This document shows, one piece after another, positions 52,701 through 61,772 of a DNA stretch of 64,000 bases. The notes beneath the pieces are model-generated. The model saw only the letters and a list, made by a program, of their open reading frames with translations. It ran no database searches and had not been told where the DNA came from. Each line of letters begins with the position of its first letter. Position 1 is the first letter of the stretch. This stretch comes from JBEICQ01 sp046297395 (lineage in GTDB: Bacteria; Bacteroidota; Bacteroidia; UBA4408), in contig JBKCNM010000104.1 in NCBI GenBank assembly GCA_046297395.1, forward strand, positions 1 to 64,000, written 5' to 3'. Made by a program: the position numbers and the translations under genes.

Positions 52701-54161
52701 TCATGACTTCTTCAGGCTCATGGAAAACATGGCTTGATCTTTAATCCAAACTACTGATGTGAACAGTAGTAGACAAAGGGTACCTGAAAAAATAAAATGT
52801 AGCCCCAATGTATTTAACCACATCGAGAGGAAATAAAGCCCTACTGCAGTTGCCGTATAAAGAATAAATTTTCCCGTGTAATAGGGTATAGGGAGGTACT
52901 TTCTGCCATAGAACCAGGAGAGCATCATAATTGAAAAATAGCATATAAGGGTGGCATAGGCAGCACCGGTATATCCTATTGCAGGAATCAGTATGGCATT
53001 TGAGAGAATAGTCAATAAGGCTCCTATTCCGGTTAGAATCGCCCCATGATAGGTTTTTCCGGATAGTTTATACCATATTGAAAGGTTATTAAAAATCCCC
53101 AAAAACATATTTGCCAGCAAAAGTAAAGGGACTATATGCAGCCCGCTGCGGTAGGCTTCTCCGATAAAAAGTTTGATGATGTCTAGAAACACAAGTGTGA
53201 CAAGGAAAATATAAGCACAGATGATGACAAAATAGTTCATTACCCTGGCATACATCTCCGGTGCATCTTGTTTATTTTTGTGAGAAAAATAAAATGGCTC
53301 TGCAGCATATCTGAAAGTCTGCACAAAGAGCGTCATGATGATCGATATTTTATAACAGGCACCATAAATGCCTATTTGTTCTAATGCTTTTTCGGGCTCA
53401 GGCAAGAGGTATTTTAATAGCAGCCTGTCCATGGTTTCGTTAATCATTCCTGCAAGGCCTGCAAAAAGCAATGGAATCCCATACAAAATCATTTTTTTTA
53501 GAATTGCGGGGTCGATTCCCTCACGCATTTTTTCAAAAAATGGGAGCAGCAAAACCAAAGTAAAAATGCTTGAAACAAGGTTGGAAATAAATATATACCC
53601 AACTCCTGCAGCGGGATGATAAAACCATGCACCATTCGGGAAATGGCTTGGGCAATACACAATGAAAAAGAGATTAAGTGAAACATTGATAGCAATTCCT
53701 CCCAACCGAATGAGGGCAAACCTTAGTGCCTGATTATTTTTTCTTAGGTAGGAAAATGGCAGTGCAGTAATGATATCAATCGCTACAATCCATGTGAACC
53801 AACTGATGTACTCAGGATTTTCGGAGTAATGCAATGTATTTGCAATGTGTTGTCGGAATAGCAGGCAGACAAGAACAAAAACCGAGGTCGTAAAAATGAG
53901 CAGGAGCAATCCTGAAGAGAAAACTTTGTCGCTGTTATACCCGTCTCCGGCATATCTGAAAAAAGCAGTCTCCATTCCATAGGTGAGCAGGACGATAAGA
54001 AAGGAGGTGTAGGTGTATAATTCAACAACCGTACCATAGGCTTCAGGTAAAAAATAGTAAGTGTAAAGAGGGGTAAGAAGGTAATTAACGAGTCGCCCAA
54101 TGATGCTGCTGAGTCCATAAACAGCAGTTTGAGAGGCGAGCTTGCGAATGGGATTTTCCAA
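52701..54161 (-). CDS. Polysaccharide flippase (MATE/Wzx-like)
   Basis: A 486-residue inner-membrane protein of the polysaccharide biosynthesis/Wzx superfamily, moving lipid-linked sugars across the membrane. About 12-14 hydrophobic helices can be counted; the N-terminus LASQTAVYGLSSIIGRLVNYLLTPLYTYYF (split as LASQTAVYGLSSIIGRLV and NYLLTPLYTYYF) is typical of the family, as is the FAGLAGMINETMDRLLL region (about 218). No O-antigen or capsule genes lie nearby. It is probably the last gene of a group with the crotonase and B12 protein, 9 bases downstream, an odd pairing. Confidence 0.87.
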   Translation of the reverse strand: MENPIRKLASQTAVYGLSSIIGRLVNYLLTPLYTYYFLPEAYGTVVELYTYTSFLIVLLTYGMETAFFRYAGDGYNSDKVFSSGLLLLIFTTSVFVLVCLLFRQHIANTLHYSENPEYISWFTWIVAIDIITALPFSYLRKNNQALRFALIRLGGIAINVSLNLFFIVYCPSHFPNGAWFYHPAAGVGYIFISNLVSSIFTLVLLLPFFEKMREGIDPAILKKMILYGIPLLFAGLAGMINETMDRLLLKYLLPEPEKALEQIGIYGACYKISIIMTLFVQTFRYAAEPFYFSHKNKQDAPEMYARVMNYFVIICAYIFLVTLVFLDIIKLFIGEAYRSGLHIVPLLLLANMFLGIFNNLSIWYKLSGKTYHGAILTGIGALLTILSNAILIPAIGYTGAAYATLICYFSIMMLSWFYGRKYLPIPYYTGKFILYTATAVGLYFLSMWLNTLGLHFIFSGTLCLLLFTSVVWIKDQAMFSMSLKKS

Positions 54162-54170
54162 GTGTGGAGA

Positions 54171-54941
54171 TCAACTGCCTGAAAAGGCTGGTTTTCTTTT
54201 TTCAAGGAACGCACTCACCCCTTCCTTGAAATCATTTGTGCCAAATAATTTACCAAATTCATGGATCTCTGTTTCAAAACCATTGTGCTCGGGCAAATAC
54301 TGGCTTACCACCGATTTTAATGCAGCATGCAGAGCGAGTCCGGGCTTTGCAGTAATTTTTTTCATCAGTGCAATGGCATTTTCCATGAGCTGTTCTGCCG
54401 TACAAACATTGTTTACAATCCCCCACTGATGCGCCTTATGTGCATCAATCATGTCGGCAGTCAGAATCATTTCCAGTGCTCTTCCTTTTCCGGCAAGTTG
54501 TGCCAGTCGCTGCGTACCTCCGTATCCCGGAATCAAACCAAGAGTGAGTTCCGGTAATCCGAATCGGGCCTGTTCCGAGGCGATGCGAAGATGACAGGCC
54601 ATTGCCAGTTCAAATCCTCCACCCAGCGCAAAGCCGTTAACAGCAGCAAGTACAGGTTTGTGGAAAGTTTCTATAAAGGTGAAAAGAAGTTCGTGTCCAT
54701 CTCGGCTCAGTTTGGCACCTTGTTCGGGTGTATAGGCCGAGAACTCTGCAATATCGGCTCCCGCAACGAAGGCTTTGTTACCTGACCCTGTGAGAATGAT
54801 GCCTTTAATTTGCTTGTTTTTTCCGGCTGCAACCAATTCCTGGTGAATGCCACTGATGGTTTCAGCATTTAGTGCATTCAGTTTTTCGGGACGATTGATG
54901 GTGAGGATAGCAATTTCCTCTCGGATCTCATGTAATACCAT
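54171..54941 (-). CDS. Enoyl-CoA hydratase/isomerase (crotonase)
   Basis: A 256-residue crotonase hydrating 2,3-enoyl-CoA to 3-hydroxyacyl-CoA. Oxyanion-hole segment FVAGADIAEFSAYT (about 64-77) and GFALGGGFELAMACHLRIAS (about 100-119) with the first catalytic Glu in GGGFE, and the second Glu in GLPELTLGLIPGYGGTQRL (about 128-146). Cytoplasmic, hexamer-forming family. Eight bases after the B12-binding gene; with the hydroxybutyryl-CoA dehydrogenase elsewhere it fits beta-oxidation or butanoate metabolism. Confidence 0.93.
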   Translation of the reverse strand: MVLHEIREEIAILTINRPEKLNALNAETISGIHQELVAAGKNKQIKGIILTGSGNKAFVAGADIAEFSAYTPEQGAKLSRDGHELLFTFIETFHKPVLAAVNGFALGGGFELAMACHLRIASEQARFGLPELTLGLIPGYGGTQRLAQLAGKGRALEMILTADMIDAHKAHQWGIVNNVCTAEQLMENAIALMKKITAKPGLALHAALKSVVSQYLPEHNGFETEIHEFGKLFGTNDFKEGVSAFLEKRKPAFSGS

Positions 54942-54949
54942 GGTTGAAA

Positions 54950-55357
54950 TTAGTTTTTTCTGTGTGTGTTGACCCAGTTTTGTATGTATTCAATTATTTC
55001 TGAAGTGTCAGTGCCGGGCGTGAACAATTTTCCTATACCCATTTCCATGAGTTTCTTGAGGTCGTTTTCGGGAATAATTCCGCCACCGGTTAACAATACA
55101 TTATCCAATCCCTGCTCTTTCATCAGTTTGAATACCTTGGGGAAAACGGTGTTATGGGCGCCTGACAATATACTGATGCCGATTACATCCACATCTTCCT
55201 GAGCAGCGGATTGAACAACCATCTCAGGTGTTTGACGGAGTCCGGTGTAGATAACTTCCATCCCCGCATCTTTTAAAAAAGATGCTATGATTTTTGCGCC
55301 TCTGTCATGGCCGTCGAGACCAACTTTGGCAATGAGTACACGAATAGGACGATTCAT
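54950..55357 (-). CDS. Cobalamin-binding subunit of a methylmalonyl-CoA-mutase-type enzyme
   Basis: A 135-residue stand-alone B12-binding domain. The DGHDRG motif (16-21; His coordinates cobalt), GISILSGAHN (about 71-80) and LLTGGGIIPEND (about 104-115) are the signatures of the C-terminal domain of methylmalonyl-CoA or isobutyryl-CoA mutases. Stand-alone small subunits pair with a separate large subunit, which is not in the window. A TACATTTG box on the minus strand at 55376-55369, 11 bases before the ATG, marks its own promoter. Co-transcribed with the crotonase. Confidence 0.93.
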   Translation of the reverse strand: MNRPIRVLIAKVGLDGHDRGAKIIASFLKDAGMEVIYTGLRQTPEMVVQSAAQEDVDVIGISILSGAHNTVFPKVFKLMKEQGLDNVLLTGGGIIPENDLKKLMEMGIGKLFTPGTDTSEIIEYIQNWVNTHRKN

Positions 55358-55368
55358 GATATGTTACG

Positions 55369-55376
55369 CAAATGTA
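55369..55376 (-). promoter_or_regulatory. -7 box TACATTTG of the B12-binding/crotonase operon
   Basis: Exact TANNTTTG on the minus strand in the 32-base gap after the histidine kinase stop, 11 bases before the ATG at 55357. Confidence 0.55.
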
Positions 55377-55389
55377 CTTTTTTAAGTGT

Positions 55390-58300
55390 TCATGCAAGGT
55401 TGAATGTCAGAAAAAATATACTCCCTTTTCCCGGACTTGAACTGAACCCAATGGAGCCGTTATTTTGTTCGGTGAGTTTTTGAACCATGGCCAGCCCCAA
55501 GCCGGTGCCTCCGCTTTTCGTGGTAAAATTGGGTTTGAATATTTTATCGTAATCCTCTTGCGGAATACCAATTCCATTGTCTCTGATTTCAATTTTAATC
55601 TCGTTATTATTCAACTTGATTAATTCAATGTCAACACAGCCTTCTTTGTTCTCATCCATCGACTGAAGAGCATTTTTTATAAGGTTGTTGAAAATCCTAA
55701 GCATTTGGTTCTTATCAGCAATAATGTTGCTTTGGTCACCTTTCATGCCATGTAGGTGAATGGGTATTCCTTGATTTTTGTGCAATTCTGCAACTGATGC
55801 CAGCAGGGCCGATAGTGATACCCGTTCCGGTATAGATTTTTCCAGAGAAGCAAACATGGAGAACTCATCTGCAATCCTGTTGAGAGAATCTATTTGCTCA
55901 ATGAGTGTATCAGATACCCGCATGAACCTCTCTTTCCAGGCCAGGTCGTTTTCATGCAAGGATTTTTGTAGGTGCTGAACACTCAGTTTCATGGGAGTCA
56001 ATGGGTTTTTAATTTCATGAGCCACCTGTCTCGCCATTTCTTTCCATGCTCCCTCCCTTTCTTTTTGTGCCAGCCTAGTGGCTTTTTCTTCCAGCTCTTT
56101 GAGCATGTTGTTGTATACGCTGATGAGTGAACCAATTTCATCGCTGATAGGATAATGAATGGGTTGGTTTGTGTTACTCAAGGAGAGATTGGAAAAGCGA
56201 TCTCCCAGCATGCTGAGAGGAATGGTAATACGATTACTTATCCACAAGGAAAAAAGTGTAGCAGCAACAAATACCAAAACATAGATGGTAAGTAAAATCA
56301 TTAACAAATTAATAACTTCTTTTTCAAGTTTTTCCTGGGTATCAAAAACAGGTAATTGCAAAAATCCAAGTAACTTATTGTTGTTGTTTCTTACTTGTAT
56401 ATAATAACTTGTGTAAGGCAGATTACCAATTTCTTCATCCTGAGAAAAGTCAGGCTCCTTATTCAAAATAAGCTTGCTGTAGGCCATAGGTTGCATCCTT
56501 GGGGGCAGGAGTTTTTCCTCAAACAAATTAATTTTTGAGGAAGATGTAATGCATCCGGTGGTGTCATACAGGTTTAAATCGTTTCCAAATAATCCTGAGA
56601 CTTTTGTGAGAATGTAATTGTTATAATCGCTATTGCTCTTACTAAGATAATTTTCATCACCTATGCGGTTCTGAAGTTCTGCATTGATGCTTTCCAACTG
56701 GTGGTATACATACTGTTGATTCTCTTGTCGGTAATGATTAATCAGGTAAAATATCGTGATGATTCCAAAGCCCGTGAGCGCAATCACAACCAATCCAATA
56801 ACAATTAATCGGATTCTTGTTTTGAGTGTTTTTAATCGCTTATAGTAATCTGATGCATCTCCGCGAAGAAAAAATGCCATGGTCAACAAAACGCCAAAAA
56901 TGATAAAGAGCAAGCTAGATAAACTAAAAAACTTGCGGGTATCAACAGGTTGGTGGCTAACAATAAAGATGCGATCTTTTCCACTTTTGGTATAATAATG
57001 CCTTGTTCCTTTGTATTCGAAGAAACTCCCGTTTAATAATTTATGGGGAATAAAAGTGGCTTTGAAAGGATAGATGTAGCGGTTTTCTCCAAATGCATTT
57101 ACCAACAGATTGTTTTTATAAGTGGCATAGGAAAGCTGCTTGAATTCTTCCGGCAGGGTAAATCGTTTGTCAATTAGCAATGATGGATATCCTAGGGTGT
57201 TGTAATTAAATTTAGAAGTGAGTTCAATAAATAAACTCAATCTCTGTCGCCGTCCTTTTAGAGGAACATTGAGTTTGTAGGTGGCAAGCAGTCCCCTTGT
57301 TTCATCCCCTTCTCCGGGAATGTAATATAGGTTTGGGATGCCACTGTAATTCTCTGAATGAGTGTATATTTTTTCAAAAAAATCCAGTCGTTCAAATTCC
57401 GCATTCACTGATTTGGTTACGAGGCGACAAGTTGTATCGTATACATAGATTTTAGAATCAAATTTTTCCCAATATCCATTCAGGTATTTTTCTTGGAGTC
57501 GTTTAAAAAGTAGGGGATAATCTTTTTCATTCCCGCCTAGTGACCTCAGTATTATACTGTCTTCTTCAATAGAACCCGACATTTCATTAAAAAGAAATTC
57601 TGCGATACCATCTTTTTCACCCGAAATTTTCTCGGCCAGAATGATTGCTCTTTCATTTGTACGATTCTGTATTTCTTTGCTAAATACCCATGCGCCCCAC
57701 AATGAAAAAAGCAAGAGGAAAATGATGCTTCTCGAGATGTTTTCCTGTCTAAAAAGGTCCTTGTCGAACAGCCGGTGAAAGATGACATACAAACTGCTGA
57801 ATATGATAACTTCCGGGTGTTTGCCCCCACTGAAATAAACGATGAGAGCCACTGTAAAGGATACAGATAGAGTAACCAGGAAAAAATCGCGCACGGTCTC
57901 TGCTTTACCCGCTTGTTTCACCGCCATGCTTGCAAACTCATGGAAGGTTAAAAATACCATACCTGCAATGAGCCAGCCCATAAATGAGAATGCATTGAAG
58001 GCAAACAGATAATCAAAGTCGAGATTGATATTGGAATCACTGATAAGACTTGAAAGGAGTTTTGAACCACCAATTGCCATCAGATGAACAGACAGCAGGA
58101 AAAATAGTGAGATCAGGCTGTGGATTTGTTTTTTTTTGTTCAGTAAAAGTTTGGAATGATGCATTTCCAAACCTATACGATAGAGCATGAAAAGGCTGAT
58201 AATAAAGTCACCAAGTGAGGGATTGATTCCCGTGGCATAATAGGATGGATGAAAAACTTCAAGAAACTCTTTCATGCTGAATGGATCAAAAAAGGAAATT

Positions 58301-59082
58301 CCTGAACGGAATCCGAGCATGAGCATGAGGTAAATAATCCATGAATAAAACTCTCCGAAAAAAATCTCAACCTGTTTTCTAATTAGTGAAAACCATTTGG
58401 TCAATGCATAGATGAACAAAAGGATACATAAAAATGAAGCAAGCCAGGGACCATTTTTATAAGCTACTTTAGGAAGAAGAATAAAAGCCTTGTTAAAGCT
58501 TGGATGGTTAATTTTAATTCCTGCAGGAAGGGCTTCATGATAAACACCGTAGCCAAATTTCGAAAGTGCTTCAGGATAGGTATCACCAAGATATTTATTG
58601 TCAATCGGATATTCTTGTTTGATCAGCACATAATAAACCAGCGTTCCATTTGGATGTTGGAAAAGGTATTTTACATACCATCCACCGTTTATTTTACTTG
58701 ATAATCCCGAGATCCCGGGGTGATTTTCAATCACTGCGGCATTAGACCAAAAGGAAGCTTTTTTCCCTGAGTAGAAACAAACATAAATTCCCTTTTTGTG
58801 AAGTTTATTGAAATCTCCGTTTTCCAGTTTCTCAAAAAGTATTTCGGGCGAAAGCGGCTGTGCCTTTGTAAAAGCAGCTGCATGTGTGCTTGATTCATGA
58901 AAGGCATTTTTGAGGTAGCGATTTACCTCTTTCAGGAGTTGCTCAGCGTTTGTGTTGTCCCTGCTGCTGCTGTTAAACGCCTGTGCAAGTAACAAAGCCA
59001 ATAAACCTGCCAGCGGATAAATAAGGAATGTTAGATATTTGAATTTCCTGTTTTTCAAGTCCCTTTTCTGAAAGGTAAGCAT
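55390..59082 (-). CDS. Large NtrY-like sensor histidine kinase
   Basis: A 1230-residue membrane sensor. N-terminal membrane helix (about 15-36), an extracytoplasmic region (about 40-205), a block of about seven to eight further helices (about 210-460), a second extracytoplasmic domain (about 480-690), two more helices (about 700 and 740), another periplasmic part, then a helix and HAMP (about 925-990). The kinase core follows: WKEMARQVAHEIKNPLTPMK (His at about 1018) and HATPase (about 1115-1228; NNLIKNALQSM, IEIRDNGIGIP, GGTGLGLAMVQKL). The phospho-acceptor string is of the NtrY type. No response regulator is adjacent. Signal unknown. Confidence 0.88.
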   Translation of the reverse strand: MLTFQKRDLKNRKFKYLTFLIYPLAGLLALLLAQAFNSSSRDNTNAEQLLKEVNRYLKNAFHESSTHAAAFTKAQPLSPEILFEKLENGDFNKLHKKGIYVCFYSGKKASFWSNAAVIENHPGISGLSSKINGGWYVKYLFQHPNGTLVYYVLIKQEYPIDNKYLGDTYPEALSKFGYGVYHEALPAGIKINHPSFNKAFILLPKVAYKNGPWLASFLCILLFIYALTKWFSLIRKQVEIFFGEFYSWIIYLMLMLGFRSGISFFDPFSMKEFLEVFHPSYYATGINPSLGDFIISLFMLYRIGLEMHHSKLLLNKKKQIHSLISLFFLLSVHLMAIGGSKLLSSLISDSNINLDFDYLFAFNAFSFMGWLIAGMVFLTFHEFASMAVKQAGKAETVRDFFLVTLSVSFTVALIVYFSGGKHPEVIIFSSLYVIFHRLFDKDLFRQENISRSIIFLLLFSLWGAWVFSKEIQNRTNERAIILAEKISGEKDGIAEFLFNEMSGSIEEDSIILRSLGGNEKDYPLLFKRLQEKYLNGYWEKFDSKIYVYDTTCRLVTKSVNAEFERLDFFEKIYTHSENYSGIPNLYYIPGEGDETRGLLATYKLNVPLKGRRQRLSLFIELTSKFNYNTLGYPSLLIDKRFTLPEEFKQLSYATYKNNLLVNAFGENRYIYPFKATFIPHKLLNGSFFEYKGTRHYYTKSGKDRIFIVSHQPVDTRKFFSLSSLLFIIFGVLLTMAFFLRGDASDYYKRLKTLKTRIRLIVIGLVVIALTGFGIITIFYLINHYRQENQQYVYHQLESINAELQNRIGDENYLSKSNSDYNNYILTKVSGLFGNDLNLYDTTGCITSSSKINLFEEKLLPPRMQPMAYSKLILNKEPDFSQDEEIGNLPYTSYYIQVRNNNNKLLGFLQLPVFDTQEKLEKEVINLLMILLTIYVLVFVAATLFSLWISNRITIPLSMLGDRFSNLSLSNTNQPIHYPISDEIGSLISVYNNMLKELEEKATRLAQKEREGAWKEMARQVAHEIKNPLTPMKLSVQHLQKSLHENDLAWKERFMRVSDTLIEQIDSLNRIADEFSMFASLEKSIPERVSLSALLASVAELHKNQGIPIHLHGMKGDQSNIIADKNQMLRIFNNLIKNALQSMDENKEGCVDIELIKLNNNEIKIEIRDNGIGIPQEDYDKIFKPNFTTKSGGTGLGLAMVQKLTEQNNGSIGFSSSPGKGSIFFLTFNLA

Positions 59083-59284
59083 TTGATTTTAAAGCTTTTG
59101 TTTTATTTTTTTGCCAATCTTTTTAAACCTCCTGAGGCTGTTTCATCCAGCAAATCAGCGGTTTATTTTTTAGCCATTTCATATGCAAAACTTTGCTTTG
59201 TTACTGGACGAAAGTAGAGAATTGCCTGTGAAACAAATGCTCAATATTATTATCAAAACCTGTGCCTGATGTTGTTAATTTATT

Positions 59285-59292
59285 TATTTTTG
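59285..59292 (+). promoter_or_regulatory. -7 box TATTTTTG of tRNA-Leu
   Basis: Exact TANNTTTG ending 9 bases before the tRNA 5' end, in the 219-base gap after the kinase. The rest of that gap shows only a small inverted repeat GCAAA-ac-TTTGC at 59185-59196. Confidence 0.55.
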
Positions 59293-59301
59293 CGGCACTT
59301 T

Positions 59302-59381
59302 GCCCAGTTGGCGAAATTGGTAGACGCACCATCTTGAGGGGGTGGCGGGAAACCGTGCTGGTTCGAATCCAGTACTGGGCA
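59302..59381 (+). tRNA. tRNA-Leu (anticodon GAG)
   Basis: Acceptor stem GCCCAGT (59302-59308) with ACTGGGC (59374-59380). D-arm GCG...CGC around GGTAGA. Anticodon stem CCATC/GGTGG holding the loop TTGAGGG, so the anticodon is GAG. Variable arm CGG/CCG, long as expected for leucine. T-arm GCTGG-TTCGAAT-CCAGT. The discriminator is A and no CCA is encoded. Reads CUU and CUC codons. Confidence 0.95.
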
Positions 59382-59822
59382 CTAAAAAATCTTCAGCATC
59401 GAAAGAATGATGCTCCAAGTGGCTGTTGATGCCCACAGGAATGAGATCACCTTCTTTTTGTTTTTAAAATAACGCATGGCAATGATGCAACCCACAGGGT
59501 AGGAGAGGAAAAGGGGGGTAATGGCAGCTATTCCCAATAATCCGTATTTTATTTTCACCCTTACTATCATTTTGTTTTTAACAGTAAATGATCTTTTAGT
59601 TCTTGGGGTTTTGTTTTTCTTTTTCAGTTTGGCAGCTCTTTTCAATAGCCAGTCGCTTGTATGCACAAAAACAAAACTACCCGCACAGCCTCCCAAAGTG
59701 GTGGCAAACACAGATTTCAATAAATTGAATTTGAGAAGATATGACAAGGGAATTCCTCCTAGACCCATTTTAAGTGAGCTTAGTAAAATGACCATCAGAA
59801 GTTCTCTGAAATCTTGTTGCAT
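59382..59822 (-). CDS. Small polytopic membrane protein, unknown
   Basis: A 146-residue protein with two hydrophobic helices in the first half (about 8-55), a highly basic cytoplasmic loop (about 60-90, KRAAKLKKKNK and RTKRSFTVKNKM) and two in the second half (about 92-143). The layout and the YGLLGIAAITPLFLSYPVGCIIAM string recall small multidrug-export-type proteins, but I would not assign it. Its stop directly abuts the 3' end of tRNA-Leu. Divergent from metF. Confidence 0.6.
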   Translation of the reverse strand: MQQDFRELLMVILLSSLKMGLGGIPLSYLLKFNLLKSVFATTLGGCAGSFVFVHTSDWLLKRAAKLKKKNKTPRTKRSFTVKNKMIVRVKIKYGLLGIAAITPLFLSYPVGCIIAMRYFKNKKKVISFLWASTATWSIILSMLKIF

Positions 59823-59854
59823 GTGCTAAATTGTATGAAATCTTGTTTTTGCAT

Positions 59855-59862
59855 TATTTTTG
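59855..59862 (+). promoter_or_regulatory. -7 box TATTTTTG of metF
   Basis: Exact TANNTTTG; a TTG at 59831-59833 gives a 21-base spacer. The nominal TTG start at 59860 is inside the box, so the ATG at 59869 is used. Confidence 0.6.
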
Positions 59863-59868
59863 CCGGAT

Positions 59869-60825
59869 ATGAGAGTTATCGACCATTTAAAGAACGCTAA
59901 ATCGAGGTGTTTGTTTTCATTTGAAATTCTTCCTCCAGTTAAAGGCAAAAGTATCGATTCCATTTATGAAGGCATTGATCCCCTGATTGAATTTCAACCC
60001 AATTTCATCAATGTTACTTATCACAGAGAGGAGTATATTTATAAAAAGCGTGAAGGAGGTTATCTTGAAAAAGTGGCTATTCGCAAGCGCCCCGGTACAG
60101 TAGGGATATGTGCAGCCATTATTAACCGCTATAAAATAGATGCGGTGCCTCACATAATTTGTGGAGGATTTACGCGTGAGGAGACCGAAAATGCATTACT
60201 TGATTTACAATATCTGGGCATAGACAATGTACTTGCGCTCAGAGGAGATGCCATAAAAACAGAAGCATTGTTTGTTCCGGAGCCCAATGGCAATCGTTAT
60301 GCATCAGAATTGGTGCAACAAGTGGTAAACCTCAACAATGGTAATTTTCTTAGCGGTGAAACCTTCGATCCACTGTCCTCACCCATATGTATTGGCGTGG
60401 CCGGTTATCCGGAAAAACATTTTGAAGCACCGAACCTGAGAAGCGATCTCAGTTTCCTGAAGATGAAAGTTGATTCAGGTGCTGATTATATTGTTACTCA
60501 GTTGTTCTATGACAATGCCGCATTTTTTGCTTTCCAGAAAGCCTGTTCTGAGATGGGAATCAATGTGCCTATCATTCCGGGTTTAAAGCCAATTGTCAAT
60601 AAAAAACAATTGACCACCCTCCCCAAGATTTTCAATATTGATATTCCTTATGACCTTTACAAAGCTGTGGATGCCGCTAAAGATGATGAAACCGCAAAAC
60701 GAATTGGCATTGAATGGTGTATTCAACAATCGAAGGAATTAAAAAATGCGGGTGTTCCCTGTTTGCATTATTACACCATGGGTAAATCTGAAGCAGTGAA
60801 AACTGTTTGTAAAGAGATTTTTTAA
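59869..60825 (+). CDS. metF: Methylenetetrahydrofolate reductase
   Basis: FAD enzyme reducing 5,10-methylene- to 5-methyl-tetrahydrofolate for methionine synthesis; 318 residues. The family N-terminus CLFSFEILPPVKG (with the active-site Glu) lies near residue 17, FINVTYHREEY near 50, VPHIICGGFTREE near 92, VLALRGD near 121, and DYIVTQLFYDNAAFF near 206. Start chosen at ATG 59869, downstream of the -7 box. Length is normal for the bacterial single-domain form. No metE/metH in the window. Confidence 0.94.
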   Translation: MRVIDHLKNAKSRCLFSFEILPPVKGKSIDSIYEGIDPLIEFQPNFINVTYHREEYIYKKREGGYLEKVAIRKRPGTVGICAAIINRYKIDAVPHIICGGFTREETENALLDLQYLGIDNVLALRGDAIKTEALFVPEPNGNRYASELVQQVVNLNNGNFLSGETFDPLSSPICIGVAGYPEKHFEAPNLRSDLSFLKMKVDSGADYIVTQLFYDNAAFFAFQKACSEMGINVPIIPGLKPIVNKKQLTTLPKIFNIDIPYDLYKAVDAAKDDETAKRIGIEWCIQQSKELKNAGVPCLHYYTMGKSEAVKTVCKEIF

Positions 60826-60842
60826 ATCTTCTTTGCTCTTCA

Positions 60843-61772
60843 TCAATTTCTCGGGGTCCTGATTAAATCCGTGAGCCGGAACATCAAGGCTCCAAAAATT
60901 AAACAGGCAAGTATGACATGTATAGGTTGAAGCCAGGCCGGCACCTCGTACATCTTCATCAATCCCCCGGCTATTGCTTCCATGATTAGTGTGACTGATA
61001 TGATGATTCCTGGAAAAGAAATCTTTTGTTCCTTATACTCCCCGTAGCAAAGCAGCAATGAAAGCCCCAACAGCATTGTAGCAAGTATCTGATGAAATAA
61101 AAACAGACCGGCAAAAACACCGGCAAACGCAAATATCTTCCATTCCACACCTGATTGGAGAAGAGATTCCAGCATTTCTCTCACCTGGGTGCCTGCAAAA
61201 AGCTGCAGGAGAAAGAGAAAAAAAAGCAGAAACCAGCCCTGAACAATTTTTTTTGAAGGGTATTCCTGCTGCTTACGGGAAGTTAAAACAACATGCTGTA
61301 TGATAAGTGCAGCAAGAATGATGCAAGCAAGTGCCATATGGAGTGTTACTTTAAAGGGTGCCAGGTTGCTCGACACCACTTTGGCTCCCAGCCAACCCTG
61401 AAAAAGCGTAAGCAACAAAACCATCACCGACATGGCAAACACTGTTTTTTGGGATTTGCGGGTTAAAAAACCTGCTAAAGCATTTATCAGCACTGCCAAA
61501 CCAAGAACTACACCCAAGAGGCGATTGAGATATTCTACCCATGTGTGAACCACATTGAAATCAGCAATTTCTTTGCCCTGCACTTTAAACAACTCCTTGT
61601 AATTGAGTGGAAGTTCATCGATGCTGGTTGGAGGAATGTATTGCCCGAAACATTTGGGCCAATCCGGACACCCCATGCCGCTTCCTGTAGCCCTAACTAT
61701 TGCACCCGCAAGAATAACGAGATAGGTGAGTACAATACACCAAAGCACCGTTCTCTTCTGAAAGATCATCAT
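60843..61772 (-). CDS. ctaA: Heme A synthase (COX15/CtaA)
   Basis: Inner-membrane enzyme converting heme O to heme A for cytochrome oxidase; 309 residues and about eight membrane helices. VRATGSGMGCPDWPKCFGQYIPP spans the first loop (written here as VRATGSGMGCPDWPK and CFGQYIPP). The first His region reads FNVVHTWVEYLNRLLG: the second His of the usual EHR pair is Asn. Later His are in FKVTLHMALA, FLFHQILAT and WLQPIHVILA. Overlaps the kup gene upstream by 4 bases. ctaB and cox genes are not in the window. Confidence 0.88.
   Translation of the reverse strand: MMIFQKRTVLWCIVLTYLVILAGAIVRATGSGMGCPDWPKCFGQYIPPTSIDELPLNYKELFKVQGKEIADFNVVHTWVEYLNRLLGVVLGLAVLINALAGFLTRKSQKTVFAMSVMVLLLTLFQGWLGAKVVSSNLAPFKVTLHMALACIILAALIIQHVVLTSRKQQEYPSKKIVQGWFLLFFLFLLQLFAGTQVREMLESLLQSGVEWKIFAFAGVFAGLFLFHQILATMLLGLSLLLCYGEYKEQKISFPGIIISVTLIMEAIAGGLMKMYEVPAWLQPIHVILACLIFGALMFRLTDLIRTPRN

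Noticed and set aside
59382..59822. Assignment as a small multidrug exporter
   Set aside because: Only the general hydrophobic pattern and one loop string match; the evidence is too thin to name a family.
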